DNA of 64,000 nucleotides from Candidatus Zixiibacteriota bacterium (GTDB lineage Bacteria; Zixibacteria; MSB-5A5; GN15; FEB-12): NCBI GenBank assembly GCA_024276275.1, contig JAJRXM010000081.1, positions 16,884 to 80,883 of the forward strand, read 5' to 3'. Shown piece by piece: positions 33,768 to 43,762 of this stretch (position 1 is its first letter; each line of letters starts with the position of its first letter). The notes under the pieces were generated by a model. It saw only the letters and a program-made list of their open reading frames with translations, ran no database searches and was not told where the DNA came from. The position numbers and the translations under genes were made by a program.

Positions 33768-35058
33768 AACAGATAAATCACAAGAAATTATTAGAAAAGC
33801 TGAAAAAGTTATACCTGCAGGAGTAAACTCTCCTGTTCGTGCTTTTCATTCAGTTGGTGGAGTTCCACGTATTATCAAAAAGGGTGAAGGTGCTTTTCTT
33901 ACCGATGTTGATGATAATGCATATATAGATTTCTCTGCCTCCTGGGGACCGCTTATTTTAGGACATGCCGACAAGGATGTTGTCAAAGCGGTTCAGGACC
34001 AATGTGAAAACGGCATGACCTACGGTACCTCAACAGAACATGAATTGAATTTAGCCCAGTTTATTGTTGATAATGTCGAACCGGTTGAGAAAATCCGTTT
34101 TGTTTCATCGGGAACCGAAGCAGTCATGTCGGCAATCAGACTCGCAAGAGGATTTACCGAAAGAGATTTGATATTAAAATTTGAAGGTTGCTACCATGGA
34201 CATTCAGATCATTTGTTAGTATCAGCAGGTTAAGGATTGGCAACATTTGGGACACCTTCTTCAGCAGGAGTCCCCGAATCAATTACTTCTCAAACTGCTG
34301 TACTTCCTTTAGACGATGAAGAAGCTCTTGAAAACTTTTTTGCAGAACATGGAGATAAGCTTGCCGCTGTAATTATCGAGGGTATCCCTGCCAACAACGG
34401 ACTACTGATACAGCGTCATGATTATATCAGATTAATCAGAGCTTTGACAGAAAAACATGGAGCTTTGATGATTTTCGATGAGGTCATTACCGGTTTTAGA
34501 TTAGGCTTGGGAGGTGCTGCTGCATATTACGGTATCACACCTGACTTATTGACCTATGGAAAAAGTATCGGCGGAGGAATGCCTGTTGGTGCCTTTGGAG
34601 GTAGAGCCGAGATCATGGATATGCTATCACCATTGGGTCCTGTCTACCAAGCAGGTACACTCTCGGGTAATCCTTTGGCTATGGTAGCAGGTTATACTAC
34701 TTTAAAAAAACTAGAAGACGGTAAAATTTATAAAGAGCTTGAAGAAAAGAACAGACGATTTGTAACCGACATCACTGAACAACTCAGAGATTGCAAAGTA
34801 AACATTGCCGGGGTAGCATCTATTTTTTGGATTGTATTTCAACCGGAACTCCCCCGTTCAGCACAAACAATAAATAACGCCGGCATTACGCACTATAACA
34901 GAATTCATGAAAAGGTTCTTAACCGAGGAATATATCTACCTCCTTCAGGTTATGAAGTATGCTTTATTTCATCGGTGCATCCTGATAATATGCTTGCCAA
35001 TACCGCAAACACTCTTGCCAATATCATACGTCAGGAGGCTCACTCATGGAACAACTAA
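33760..35058 (+). CDS. hemL: Glutamate-1-semialdehyde aminotransferase, interrupted by an in-frame TAA
   Basis: 433 codons. [38 protein letters not shown] and [17 protein letters not shown] (Schiff-base Lys) are all HemL signatures, and the length is typical. Codon 158 is TAA (34231-34233) in the gating-loop sequence LLVSAG[18 protein letters not shown]. The family has Ser or a similar small residue here, so TCA to TAA is the simplest origin. The remainder stays in frame to 35058. The track splits it into two ORFs. Without readthrough the fragment lacks the catalytic Lys, so the C5 pathway would be blocked unless a second copy exists. Confidence 0.9.
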
Positions 35059-36074
35059 ATAACAGCAACTTCATAAAAGCATGCTACGGTAAAAATGACA
35101 GCTCTGTTCCTATTTGGATAATGCGACAGGCAGGACGGTACCTTCCGGAATATCTTGAGGTACGTTCCAAGGCAACTTTCAAAGAACTTTGCCAATCCCC
35201 CGAGCTCATAACAAAAGTAGTCAAACAGCCGATTGACCGATTTAATCTTGATGCTGCTATATTGTTTTCTGATATTCTAACATTTTTAGACCCTTTGGGT
35301 GCCTCTGTATCTTTTCCTGATAACGGCGGTCCAAAAATAGCCGACCCTATAACAACTCCTGATGATTTACAAAAGTTGCATGACTTTGATATTGCTAAAG
35401 AACTAGCATTTTCTCTTAACGGAATCAAAGCTATCAAAAAAGCATTACCTCAAACACCATTGATAGGTTTTGCAGGTTCCCCCTTCACGATTTCCTGTTA
35501 CTTAATAGAAGGACAAGGTTCAAAATCTTTTGATAAACCGAAAAAGTTTTTACATCAATATCCTGATGCCGCCAATCAACTTTTTGACATGCTTGCTGAT
35601 ATTACCGGAAGATATTTGAATGAACAGATTAAAGCAGGTGCCGATTGTGTGCAGTTGTTTGGAAGCTGGGACGGTATTTTATCCAGAGATGATTTTTATG
35701 AGTTTACGGTAAAACCTGCCAATAAGATTTTCGGACAGTTAAAAGATAAAAATGTACCTCGTATTATGTTTGTAAACAATGCCGCTCCATATCTTGATTT
35801 AATAAATGAAATTGATTGTGAAGTAGTCGGTATCGACTACCGGATGGATATCAACCAAGCGGCATCTGTGTTACAGAATAAATCCGTACAAGGAAATTTA
35901 GACCCGTCTGTTTTATTCGGTTCACCTGAACACGTTAAAGAAAAAACATTACGGCAATTACAAAACTTTGAAAATCTTGATAGACTGATATTTAACTTAG
36001 GACATGGAATTCAACCGAAAACACCGATTGAATCGGTTCAAACGGTTGTGGAAACTGTACAAAATTATAGGTGA
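35046..36074 (+). CDS. hemE: Uroporphyrinogen decarboxylase
   Basis: 342 residues. PIWIMRQAGRYLPEY is the family signature at ~22-36, DAAILFSDILTFLDPLG carries the catalytic Asp, GFAGSPFTISCYLIEG and FNLGHGIQPKTP mark the substrate pocket. It decarboxylates four acetate side chains to coproporphyrinogen III. It overlaps hemL by 13 bp. Confidence 0.95.
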   Translation: MEQLNNSNFIKACYGKNDSSVPIWIMRQAGRYLPEYLEVRSKATFKELCQSPELITKVVKQPIDRFNLDAAILFSDILTFLDPLGASVSFPDNGGPKIADPITTPDDLQKLHDFDIAKELAFSLNGIKAIKKALPQTPLIGFAGSPFTISCYLIEGQGSKSFDKPKKFLHQYPDAANQLFDMLADITGRYLNEQIKAGADCVQLFGSWDGILSRDDFYEFTVKPANKIFGQLKDKNVPRIMFVNNAAPYLDLINEIDCEVVGIDYRMDINQAASVLQNKSVQGNLDPSVLFGSPEHVKEKTLRQLQNFENLDRLIFNLGHGIQPKTPIESVQTVVETVQNYR

Positions 36075-36079
36075 AAACT

Positions 36080-37477
36080 ATGAGCAATACTACACAAGCT
36101 ACCTCAATTCCTATTGAACTTCTGAGGAAATATGACCGCCCGGGACCACGATATACAAGCTATCCGACCGCACCTGTTTGGTCTGATACAGTAGGTAAAG
36201 ATGCATACATTACAGCATTACAAAATGCCTCGAGTAGAAAAGATGAACCGTTTGCTATTTATTGTCATATTCCCTTTTGTGAGTGCCGATGTTATTATTG
36301 TGGATGTAATACCGTTATCACTCGGAACTCAAAAAGAGTTCGTCAGTATATCGACACACTAATGAAAGAAATAGAAATAACATCAGGACATTTACAAAAT
36401 CGAAAAGTTGTAAACCAATTACATTTCGGAGGCGGTACTCCGACATATTTAACAATCGAACAGTTTAATGAGATATTAGACTCCCTCGAAAAACACTTTA
36501 TGTTTACAGAAGATTGCGAAAAATCAATTGAGATTGACCCCAGGGTAACATCCAACGAACAGATAGCAGCACTGGTTAATCGCGGATTTAATCGTATCTC
36601 TATGGGTGTACAGGATTTTGATGATGACGTACAAAAGGCAATCGGAAGAATCCAATCGTATGATTTGGTAAAAGAGAAAGTTGATTTTTGCAAGTCTTTA
36701 AAATTCGAGGGAGTAAATATCGATTTAATCTACGGACTTCCGAAACAGACTGTTGAAAGTTTTACAAAAACTCTCACAAAAGCTATTTCGTTACACCCTG
36801 ACAGAGTTGCTCTTTATAGCTTTGCCTATCTCCCCTCTGTTAAAGCAAACCAGATGAAAATCATTGAATCAGAGCTTCCTGTAACAGAAGATAAATATAA
36901 GCTCTTTGCGTTAGCTATAGAAATGTTTACTGATGCGGGATATTTACAAATAGGCATGGATCACTTTGCCTTACCGAATGATGAGCTTACTATCGCTCAA
37001 AACGACGGAAGATTACATCGTAATTTCATGGGGTACACAGTACAGGCTTCACCTGAAATGGTAGGCTTCGGAATGTCATCAATCGGATATATTGATAATT
37101 CTTTTTTCCAATCGCATTCTACTCTTTCTAAATATATCGATGCTATTGAGAATTCCGAACTTCCTATTTTTCGCGGTATGATACTTAATAAGGATGATCT
37201 TATTTGCCAATACGTTATTAGTTCATTGATGTGCAATTTTAGATTGAATTTTGGTGATTTTAAAAAGAAATTCAATATATCGTATCATGATTATTTCTAT
37301 GAAGAACACAAATTGCTCACAGAATTTATTAATGATAATTTCATAGAGACACAAAATGACGGATTAATAATAACATCTGTCGGGCGCACTTTTATTCGTA
37401 ATATAGCTATGGTTTTTGATACATATTTAAATAAAGCCGGTAATAAGAAAAAACCTACTTTTTCAAGAACAATTTAA
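36080..37477 (+). CDS. hemN: Oxygen-independent coproporphyrinogen III oxidase (radical SAM)
   Basis: About 465 residues from ATG 36080 (the track begins at GTG 36071, inside the hemE stop). RPGPRYTSYPTAP precedes the radical-SAM cluster motif HIPFCECRCYYCGCN; LHFGGGTPTYLT and INIDLIYGLP-like GVNIDLIYGLPKQT follow, and the HemN C-terminal domain (GMDHFALPNDEL, FMGYTV) is present. The HFALP and FMGYT segments support a true HemN rather than HemW. It permits haem synthesis at low oxygen, matching the cbb3 oxidase. Confidence 0.93.
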   Translation: MSNTTQATSIPIELLRKYDRPGPRYTSYPTAPVWSDTVGKDAYITALQNASSRKDEPFAIYCHIPFCECRCYYCGCNTVITRNSKRVRQYIDTLMKEIEITSGHLQNRKVVNQLHFGGGTPTYLTIEQFNEILDSLEKHFMFTEDCEKSIEIDPRVTSNEQIAALVNRGFNRISMGVQDFDDDVQKAIGRIQSYDLVKEKVDFCKSLKFEGVNIDLIYGLPKQTVESFTKTLTKAISLHPDRVALYSFAYLPSVKANQMKIIESELPVTEDKYKLFALAIEMFTDAGYLQIGMDHFALPNDELTIAQNDGRLHRNFMGYTVQASPEMVGFGMSSIGYIDNSFFQSHSTLSKYIDAIENSELPIFRGMILNKDDLICQYVISSLMCNFRLNFGDFKKKFNISYHDYFYEEHKLLTEFINDNFIETQNDGLIITSVGRTFIRNIAMVFDTYLNKAGNKKKPTFSRTI

Positions 37478-37485
37478 GAGGTCGT

Positions 37486-38430
37486 ATGGCAACATTTGAG
37501 TCTGATAAAACATGTGTGATTTTACTGGGAATGGGCGGACCGGATTCTCTTGATGATATAAAACAATTTTTATTTAATATTTTTTCCGACCGTGAGATTA
37601 TTCGATTACCCGGTGGTTCTTTATTTCAAAAACCGTTTGCAAAACTTATCAGTCGATTACGATATAAAAAAGTCCAACATAATTATAGTCTCATTGGCGG
37701 TTCTTCTCCACTGTTAAATTGGACTCATTCTCAAAAAGATCATCTTGAATTTATCATTTCCCCGATTCATTCTCCGTTTGATGTTTTTATAGGCATGAGA
37801 TATTTTAACCCGACTATTGAAACAGCAATTGAACAAGCCTCTTTAGCTGAATATAATAAAATTATTTTTCTTCCGATGTATCCTCAATACTGTAAAGCAA
37901 CAACCGGCTCTACATTTAACGAAGTAAGTCGGGTATTAAAAAACTATCCGCACATAAAACCAATTTTCATTCAGGATTTCCACTCAAATGCTTAATACTT
38001 AAAACTTATGAAATCCTATATAGATGACAACATACAGGAAGATGAAACACTTCTTTTTTCAGCACATTCAATACCTCAAAAATTTGTAGATGAGGGTGAC
38101 CCTTATGTTACTCAAATAGAATTTACCGCTCAAAATGTAGCTGGCAATAGAAACTATTTCTTATCATACCAAAGTAGAACCGGTCCGGTAAAATGGGTCG
38201 GCCCTGACACAGTTGATGAAACCAAACGGCTTTTATCTGAAGGGAAAAAACTTTTTATCGTCCCTATCAGTTTTGTGTGTGACCATATAGAAACAATGTT
38301 TGAGCTTGATATAGAATTAAAAGAACTTGTCGGTGACAATGGCAATATAAGACGAATGCCGATGTTCAATGATGACAGGAACTTTGGGGCGTTACTTGCC
38401 AATATCGTATTGGAGCATCTCAATGACTGA
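37486..38430 (+). CDS. hemH: Ferrochelatase, interrupted by an in-frame TAA
   Basis: 315 codons. LLGMGGPDSLDDIKQFL opens it, IGGSSPLLNWT and FIGMRYFNPTIE are family segments, and the metal-site His is in LLFSAHSIPQKF. Codon 170 is TAA (37993-37995) in FHSNA-stop-YLKLMKSYI; the frame continues to TGA 38430 through SFVCDHIETMFELDIE, which holds the conserved metal-site Glu. GAA (Glu) or TCA (Ser) would become TAA by one transversion. A protein ending at codon 169 would lack the active-site His. The ATG of hemY overlaps the hemH stop by 8 bp. Confidence 0.88.
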
Positions 38431-39805
38431 AAAAAAATATGATGTCATAATTATAGGCGGTGGGATTTCAGGATTATCGGCACTACATTTTTTAAAGCAA
38501 AAAAACTCCTCTCTTTCTCTGAAATTATTCGAGGCAGATTCCCGTCTCGGCGGCACAATCGGTACTGACAACATTGACGGCTTTTCATTAGATTGGGGAC
38601 CCAACGGTTTTTTAGACAGAGAACCTCTTACTTTACAAATGATAGACCAACTGAGATTAACCGATTCATTGGAACGTGCCAACGATAATGTCGCAAACCG
38701 TTTTATTCTTCGTGGTGGGAAACTTCGCCCTGTTCCTATGTCACCTCCTAAATTTTTAACCTCAGGCATTCTCCCTATATCCGGAAGATTACGAGTTATG
38801 CTGGAACCGTTTGCCAAAGCCCGTCCTGAAGGTATCGATGAATCAATATATGATTTTGTAAAACGGCGTATAGGCGTACAAGCTGCTGATTACTTAGTAC
38901 AGCCGATGGTATCTGGTGTCTATGGAGGTGTAGCTGACAGGTTGTCACTTCAATCATGTTTCCCGATAATGCGGGAAATGGAAGATGAGTACGGTTCTTT
39001 ATTTAAAGCTATGATTCAAAAAGCAAGAAAAGCTAAACTAGAAAAGAAAAAATCAGGTTCACCAAGCGGTCCGGGTGGTTGGCTGACTTCATTCCATGGC
39101 GGTTTATATAAAGTCATTGAGCAATTTCTTGATAAATATCAAAACGATATTTCTTGTAACATGCCGGTAAGTAAAATAATAAAACAAAATAGTGAGTATA
39201 TAGTAACGTTTGAAAACGGCAGTAAATGCTTAGCAAAACATATCATTTTAGCAACTCCTACATATAAAGCTGCCGATATCGTTATAGACTTATCTACACA
39301 GCTAGCCCAAATATTTAATTCAATTCCAAATGCACCTATTTCTGTCGTCTGTTTAGGATATAAAAAAGAAAATATAAAGCACAAGTTAGACGGCTTTGGA
39401 TTTTTAGTACCGAAAAAAGAGAATCTCAAAATTTTAGGATCTATCTGGACATCGTCGATATTTGAAAATCGAGCTCCCGACGGCATGGTGCAATTTCGGA
39501 CTATGATTGGCGGTGACGGAGACCATGAATCTATAAATCTTTCAGATAACGACTTACTTGATGCGGTACAATCGGATTTAGATGCGATAGTCGGTATAAA
39601 CGGTAAACCGGAATTGTTTAAAATATACCGTTGGGCAAAAGGAATTCCTCAATTTAAAATTGGGCATGCTGAGATTATGTCAAGACTTGAGAATGAACTG
39701 GTAACTCAAGGGCATATATATGTTACCGGTAATGCTTATTACGGAATCAGCTTAAACGATTGTATTAAACAGTCATACAAAGTTGCTGAACTTATACTTC
39801 AATAG
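38423..39805 (+). CDS. hemY: Protoporphyrinogen oxidase, HemY/HemG FAD type
   Basis: About 460 residues from ATG 38423; the track start lies inside hemH. The N-terminal FAD motif is VIIIGGGISGLSALHFL, then LFEADSRLGGTIGTDN, and the C-terminal family motif YVTGNAYYGISLNDCIKQSY. It oxidises protoporphyrinogen IX using oxygen (or coproporphyrinogen in Gram-positives). With HemN and ferrochelatase upstream, the classical protoporphyrin route is indicated. The last gene of the haem operon, it converges on the antiporter gene with a 14-bp overlap. Confidence 0.9.
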   Translation: MTEKKYDVIIIGGGISGLSALHFLKQKNSSLSLKLFEADSRLGGTIGTDNIDGFSLDWGPNGFLDREPLTLQMIDQLRLTDSLERANDNVANRFILRGGKLRPVPMSPPKFLTSGILPISGRLRVMLEPFAKARPEGIDESIYDFVKRRIGVQAADYLVQPMVSGVYGGVADRLSLQSCFPIMREMEDEYGSLFKAMIQKARKAKLEKKKSGSPSGPGGWLTSFHGGLYKVIEQFLDKYQNDISCNMPVSKIIKQNSEYIVTFENGSKCLAKHIILATPTYKAADIVIDLSTQLAQIFNSIPNAPISVVCLGYKKENIKHKLDGFGFLVPKKENLKILGSIWTSSIFENRAPDGMVQFRTMIGGDGDHESINLSDNDLLDAVQSDLDAIVGINGKPELFKIYRWAKGIPQFKIGHAEIMSRLENELVTQGHIYVTGNAYYGISLNDCIKQSYKVAELILQ

Positions 39806-41681
39806 ACTCGTCAGGTATATCACTCTCCTGATGCAGATAAACCCATCCGTCATGAGCAAACCAGTCGTTTGCTTCTTTTCGTTTTTCATCAAAGACTAAA
39901 AACAATACTTCATCACCTGACTTTACTTTTGTTTCTGCCGTGACAGGCTCTGATTTTTCATCACGAGTGATAACAAGCGGAAGTAAAACTTTGTTAATCA
40001 CTGCATCCTGACTATCAGAATTTACAAGCTGTACCGATTCTTCAGTAACAGATTTCCAAGTTTCAACTTTTACGGTCTTTTTTCTTAATCGTACATTCCA
40101 TAAATCTAAATCACGTTCAATACCGAAAAGAAGATTCCCCCCCGCTTCATGCACCATTTCGGTTGTAATATGACCACCGTTCATTTGGATAGGCATTATT
40201 ACCTGAGCAACTTTTAATTCTTTATGGACTTTTTTAATAAACAGATAATTAACTTCATCATTTGGCGTCAAGGCGATTGCATTTTTCATATTACTGACCG
40301 ACCCGCGGGCAAGAAGGTTTTCATCAAAAGCATTTCCAAACAGAACTTTAAATTGCAGTTCCTCAGCTTTTCTGACTGCATCGGAATTAGAATCTATAAA
40401 CAGTATATCATCTTCAGTTTTTTGTAATCCCTTTGCCAACTCTATAGCGACAGGATTTGCTCCCAGTATAGCATAACCGTTGTTTGCCTTTCTACTCACT
40501 TTCAGTAACCGAGCAACTATCGGACCCGAAATTCCTTGAAGTGTTACGGTTATAGCAATCACTAAAAAGACTAATGCTCTTAATAATGAACCGCCTTCCA
40601 TCCCGGCTTCATCTAATGCGATGGCAAAAAACGAGGCAACCGCCGCCGCAACAATTCCCCGCGGTGCCAGCCATGAAAGAAATGCTTTTTCATTAAACTT
40701 AAGGTCTGTACCCACAGTTGAGATAAAAACATTAAGAGGTCTGATGATAAACATCAGCAAGCCTACTACAATCAATCCGGGAATACCGAGCATTTGCAGT
40801 TCCGCAAACTTAACATCTGCCGCTAACAGAATAAACAGCATCGCAATAAACATCGTTGTTAATTGTTCTTTGAATTCAACAAGCTCATGTAATACTCTAT
40901 TTTTACTGTTACCTACTACAATTCCGGCAACTGTTACTGCCCCGATTCCACTTTCGGGTTGAAAATAATTTGACAAATGGTATAAAGCCAGTACAAATGT
41001 TAAGACAAATATATTTTTCAAGTGAGATGGAATAAGTTTTTTAGGTTTTATAATATACGCAATACAAAACCCACCGACTGCACCGATTAATGCCCCAAAT
41101 CCTAATCTTATAAATAGGTTTACTGTCCCCGAGAAAAATGAATTTCCAAGAGGATGTACTACTACTTCAAGAGCAACTATAGCTATAATTGCACCTATAG
41201 GGTCAATCAGTAATCCCTCTGCCTCTAATACTGTTTTTACATTACTCTTTAACTTTATTCGTTTTAAAAGAGGATTTACAACAGTCGGTCCGGTAACTGA
41301 AACGAGTGTACCGAATAAAAATGACAACTCCCAATTCCAGCCTAAGATATAGTGAGCTGAAATAGTAGCCCCGATTATCGTAATTACAGTCCCTACTGTA
41401 ATCAACCGTCTTATAGCTTTTGATTCCCTAGTGATTCGCTTGATTTCAAGACTCAAACCTCCCTCAAACAAGATTACTGCAACAGCAAAACCGACTAATA
41501 AATGAAGTGAATCATAATATAGTTTCGGGTCTATAAGTTTTATTCCTTCCGGACCTAAAAATGCTCCGGTTAGCAATAAAAGGACAATACCCGGAATTCG
41601 TAAGTGATGAGCCAGTGATTGAGCAACTAACCCTACAAACAAAGCGAGCGATATAGTTAATGCAATATCAAATGTGAGCAT
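39792..41681 (-). CDS. NhaP-type cation:proton antiporter with a C-terminal TrkA-N-like domain
   Basis: About 629 residues from ATG 41681, which has AAGGGAA 5 bp upstream; the track ATG at 41732 lacks one. The first ~400 residues contain 12-13 membrane helices of the CPA1/NhaP family, with LFEGGLSLEIKRI, SVTGPTVVNPLLKRI, EGLLIDPIGAI (ion-binding Asp) and APRGIVAAAVASFF. Residues ~415-530 resemble a TrkA-N nucleotide-binding domain (YAILGANPVAIELAKGL), though the glycine loop is degenerate, and a C-terminal TrkA-C-like region follows. Likely Na+ or K+/H+ exchange at the inner membrane, ligand-gated. It appears monocistronic. Confidence 0.88.
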   Translation of the reverse strand: MLTFDIALTISLALFVGLVAQSLAHHLRIPGIVLLLLTGAFLGPEGIKLIDPKLYYDSLHLLVGFAVAVILFEGGLSLEIKRITRESKAIRRLITVGTVITIIGATISAHYILGWNWELSFLFGTLVSVTGPTVVNPLLKRIKLKSNVKTVLEAEGLLIDPIGAIIAIVALEVVVHPLGNSFFSGTVNLFIRLGFGALIGAVGGFCIAYIIKPKKLIPSHLKNIFVLTFVLALYHLSNYFQPESGIGAVTVAGIVVGNSKNRVLHELVEFKEQLTTMFIAMLFILLAADVKFAELQMLGIPGLIVVGLLMFIIRPLNVFISTVGTDLKFNEKAFLSWLAPRGIVAAAVASFFAIALDEAGMEGGSLLRALVFLVIAITVTLQGISGPIVARLLKVSRKANNGYAILGANPVAIELAKGLQKTEDDILFIDSNSDAVRKAEELQFKVLFGNAFDENLLARGSVSNMKNAIALTPNDEVNYLFIKKVHKELKVAQVIMPIQMNGGHITTEMVHEAGGNLLFGIERDLDLWNVRLRKKTVKVETWKSVTEESVQLVNSDSQDAVINKVLLPLVITRDEKSEPVTAETKVKSGDEVLFLVFDEKRKEANDWFAHDGWVYLHQESDIPDESIEV

Positions 41682-41734
41682 AAATTCCCTTAAAATTATA
41701 TCATGATAACCAACTATAAGAATAAAATACAAGT

Positions 41735-41779
41735 AAAAAAAATAGCCCGCTAGTAGAGGGGAAGTAACTAACGGCGGGC
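41735..41779 (-). terminator. Rho-independent terminator ending the glycan/repeat-protein operon
   Basis: On the minus strand GCCCGC...GCGGGC with an inner TTAGT/ACTA extension forms a long stem followed by TATTTTTTTT. It lies ~20 bp after the stop of the last repeat-protein gene and before the antiporter start, so it separates the two transcription units. Confidence 0.75.
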
Positions 41780-41798
41780 CGGTAGAAAAACACTAATT

Positions 41799-43724
41799 TT
41801 ACGGACAAGCGACTGGAGCCGGTCCGGATGGATTTCCAAACATATAGCTTACCAATTGTACCATATCAGAAATATCTATTTCTCCACTACCGTTAATATC
41901 AGCCTCTTCGAAACAAGGCGGAGCAACTCCACCCCCAAAAGTATAAGAAACTAAATAGACTAAATCAGAAATATCCAAAGAGACTCCTAATGTACCGTCA
42001 TCAGGTCCACCGTCGATATTACCTCGGATAACAATACAGCAGGACGGTTGACCTGAACCGAATGATACATTTAACACAGAATTCGTAGTCATTGAATAGT
42101 TTAACACTTCAGTAGAATCAATAAATCCCGAAAGGGTATCCGTTTTATAATAAACATCAAAGTTACCGACAGGTAAATAAATTGAATACTGACCTACTAA
42201 GTCTGTATTATTAAATAGCGTATAAACTGTATCATTGGTACCGGTATATGTTGCTATAACTTCAACATTTGAAACCGGTGAGCCACCATTATCAAGAACT
42301 GTCCCTGACAACACAAGACCGGTATCTAAAGTAATATTTAACAAAGTATCAGTAGTAAATGTCAGGTTTGTTAAACGCAATGCTGTTAAATAATCAGCAG
42401 TAAGCGGTTCAAATTCCACATTATATGTTCCAGGTTCGACGACTACGGTAAAAGCACCTGACGCATCGGTTTTATCTCCAACGATAGGAATTTTAACTCC
42501 GGTAGCAGCAATTTTAACATCTATATCAGAATTCACAATCGGTCCACCGCTCGCTTTTTGCATAATCCCCGATAGAAATAAACCGTCTGCTAAAACAACA
42601 TCCTGATTATAATCTGCTGACACAACAACACCAAAAAATTGTGCAGGTGCTAAACCGGTAGCTACTTGTGGTTGGTAAATAAGATTATAAGTACCACTAG
42701 GGACAATAACTTGATAAAATCCGCTCGCATCGGTTTTATCACCTGAAGTTACCAGTTTTACCCCTGTTAAAGAGTCAACAACATCAATATCAACAGTTTG
42801 TATCGGATTAAATAAAGAATTCGTTACAGTACCGGAAATATAAAAACCCGGTTGTAGTATATAGTCCAGAGTTGTTGCTCCCGAAATGATCACTCCATAG
42901 TCATCAAGTGGCACAAAAGGGTCACCTGCTTGAGGAGTAACATTAACATCATAAGTACCTAACGGCAATATTACAGAATAAAAACCGGTTCCATCAGTAT
43001 TATCTCCCGGAGTAACTTGAAGAATACCGGTAGAACTATTAGTAAAATCTAAATCAGCATTTACGGAAGGACCACCACCAAATTGCGAGATCGTTCCGGA
43101 AACTTCATATCCTAAAAACATTGTAACATCAATTGCCGTATCACTTGCTATAACCACATTGCTAAACTCAACAGGTACCCAAGGGTCAGCAAAAAGCCCT
43201 ACCGGACGGTACCGAATACGATATTCGCCAGGTGGAACTGTAATATGGTAAAATCCATTAATATCTGTATTGTCCCCCGAAGTAACTAACTTAATACCGG
43301 TTGCCTGTTCATACACGTTTAAGTCAATATCAAATATCCCTTGACCTAAATCATCTCTCACAAAACCGGTAAGATTATAACCTGCCGCTAACATAACATC
43401 AAAAGTTGTATTACCGACAACGCTTATACCGGTAAATGTTTCTCCGAGATGTCCTTGAACAGATGGTACAAATTCTAAACCATACGTCCCCGTAGGTAAT
43501 CCTGCAATAGAGTAAAATCCTGATGCATTGGTAAGTGTCGAAGGAATTCCAATCGGATTCCCTAAAGCATCATACAGTAACACTTGTACTGCCGATAAAG
43601 GTACTAAAGATGAATCAGTCACCGTACCGGATAAAACAAATTGTGCTGAAACAGTCGGAGCTGTAAAGATAAACAAGCTAACAACTATTACATAGACCTT
43701 TTTAATCATTTTCTGACCACTCAT
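41799..43724 (-). CDS. Secreted six-repeat carboxypeptidase-regulatory/CnaB-like protein with dockerin-like tail
   Basis: 641 residues. Signal peptide (IKKVYVIVVSLFIFTAPTVSAQ), then six ~90-95-residue beta-sandwich repeats of the type LSGTVTDS-G-P---VDIDV-DS-TGVKLVTSGDKTDASGFYQVIVPSGTYNL. These resemble CarboxypepD_reg/CnaB modules. The last ~75 residues carry two dockerin-like loops (VSLDISDLVYLVSYTF and GSGEIDISDMVQLVSYMF) as in the subtilase. RBS AAGGAG lies 10 bp before the ATG. It is last in the operon with the exporter and porin, and probably an extracellular or cell-surface structural protein. The 'VDIDV' and 'GDKTD' elements recur in the preceding gene. Confidence 0.8.
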   Translation of the reverse strand: MSGQKMIKKVYVIVVSLFIFTAPTVSAQFVLSGTVTDSSLVPLSAVQVLLYDALGNPIGIPSTLTNASGFYSIAGLPTGTYGLEFVPSVQGHLGETFTGISVVGNTTFDVMLAAGYNLTGFVRDDLGQGIFDIDLNVYEQATGIKLVTSGDNTDINGFYHITVPPGEYRIRYRPVGLFADPWVPVEFSNVVIASDTAIDVTMFLGYEVSGTISQFGGGPSVNADLDFTNSSTGILQVTPGDNTDGTGFYSVILPLGTYDVNVTPQAGDPFVPLDDYGVIISGATTLDYILQPGFYISGTVTNSLFNPIQTVDIDVVDSLTGVKLVTSGDKTDASGFYQVIVPSGTYNLIYQPQVATGLAPAQFFGVVVSADYNQDVVLADGLFLSGIMQKASGGPIVNSDIDVKIAATGVKIPIVGDKTDASGAFTVVVEPGTYNVEFEPLTADYLTALRLTNLTFTTDTLLNITLDTGLVLSGTVLDNGGSPVSNVEVIATYTGTNDTVYTLFNNTDLVGQYSIYLPVGNFDVYYKTDTLSGFIDSTEVLNYSMTTNSVLNVSFGSGQPSCCIVIRGNIDGGPDDGTLGVSLDISDLVYLVSYTFGGGVAPPCFEEADINGSGEIDISDMVQLVSYMFGNPSGPAPVACP

Positions 43725-43762
43725 ATATAGGGGCTCCTTGTGAATATATATATCTCTTTTTT

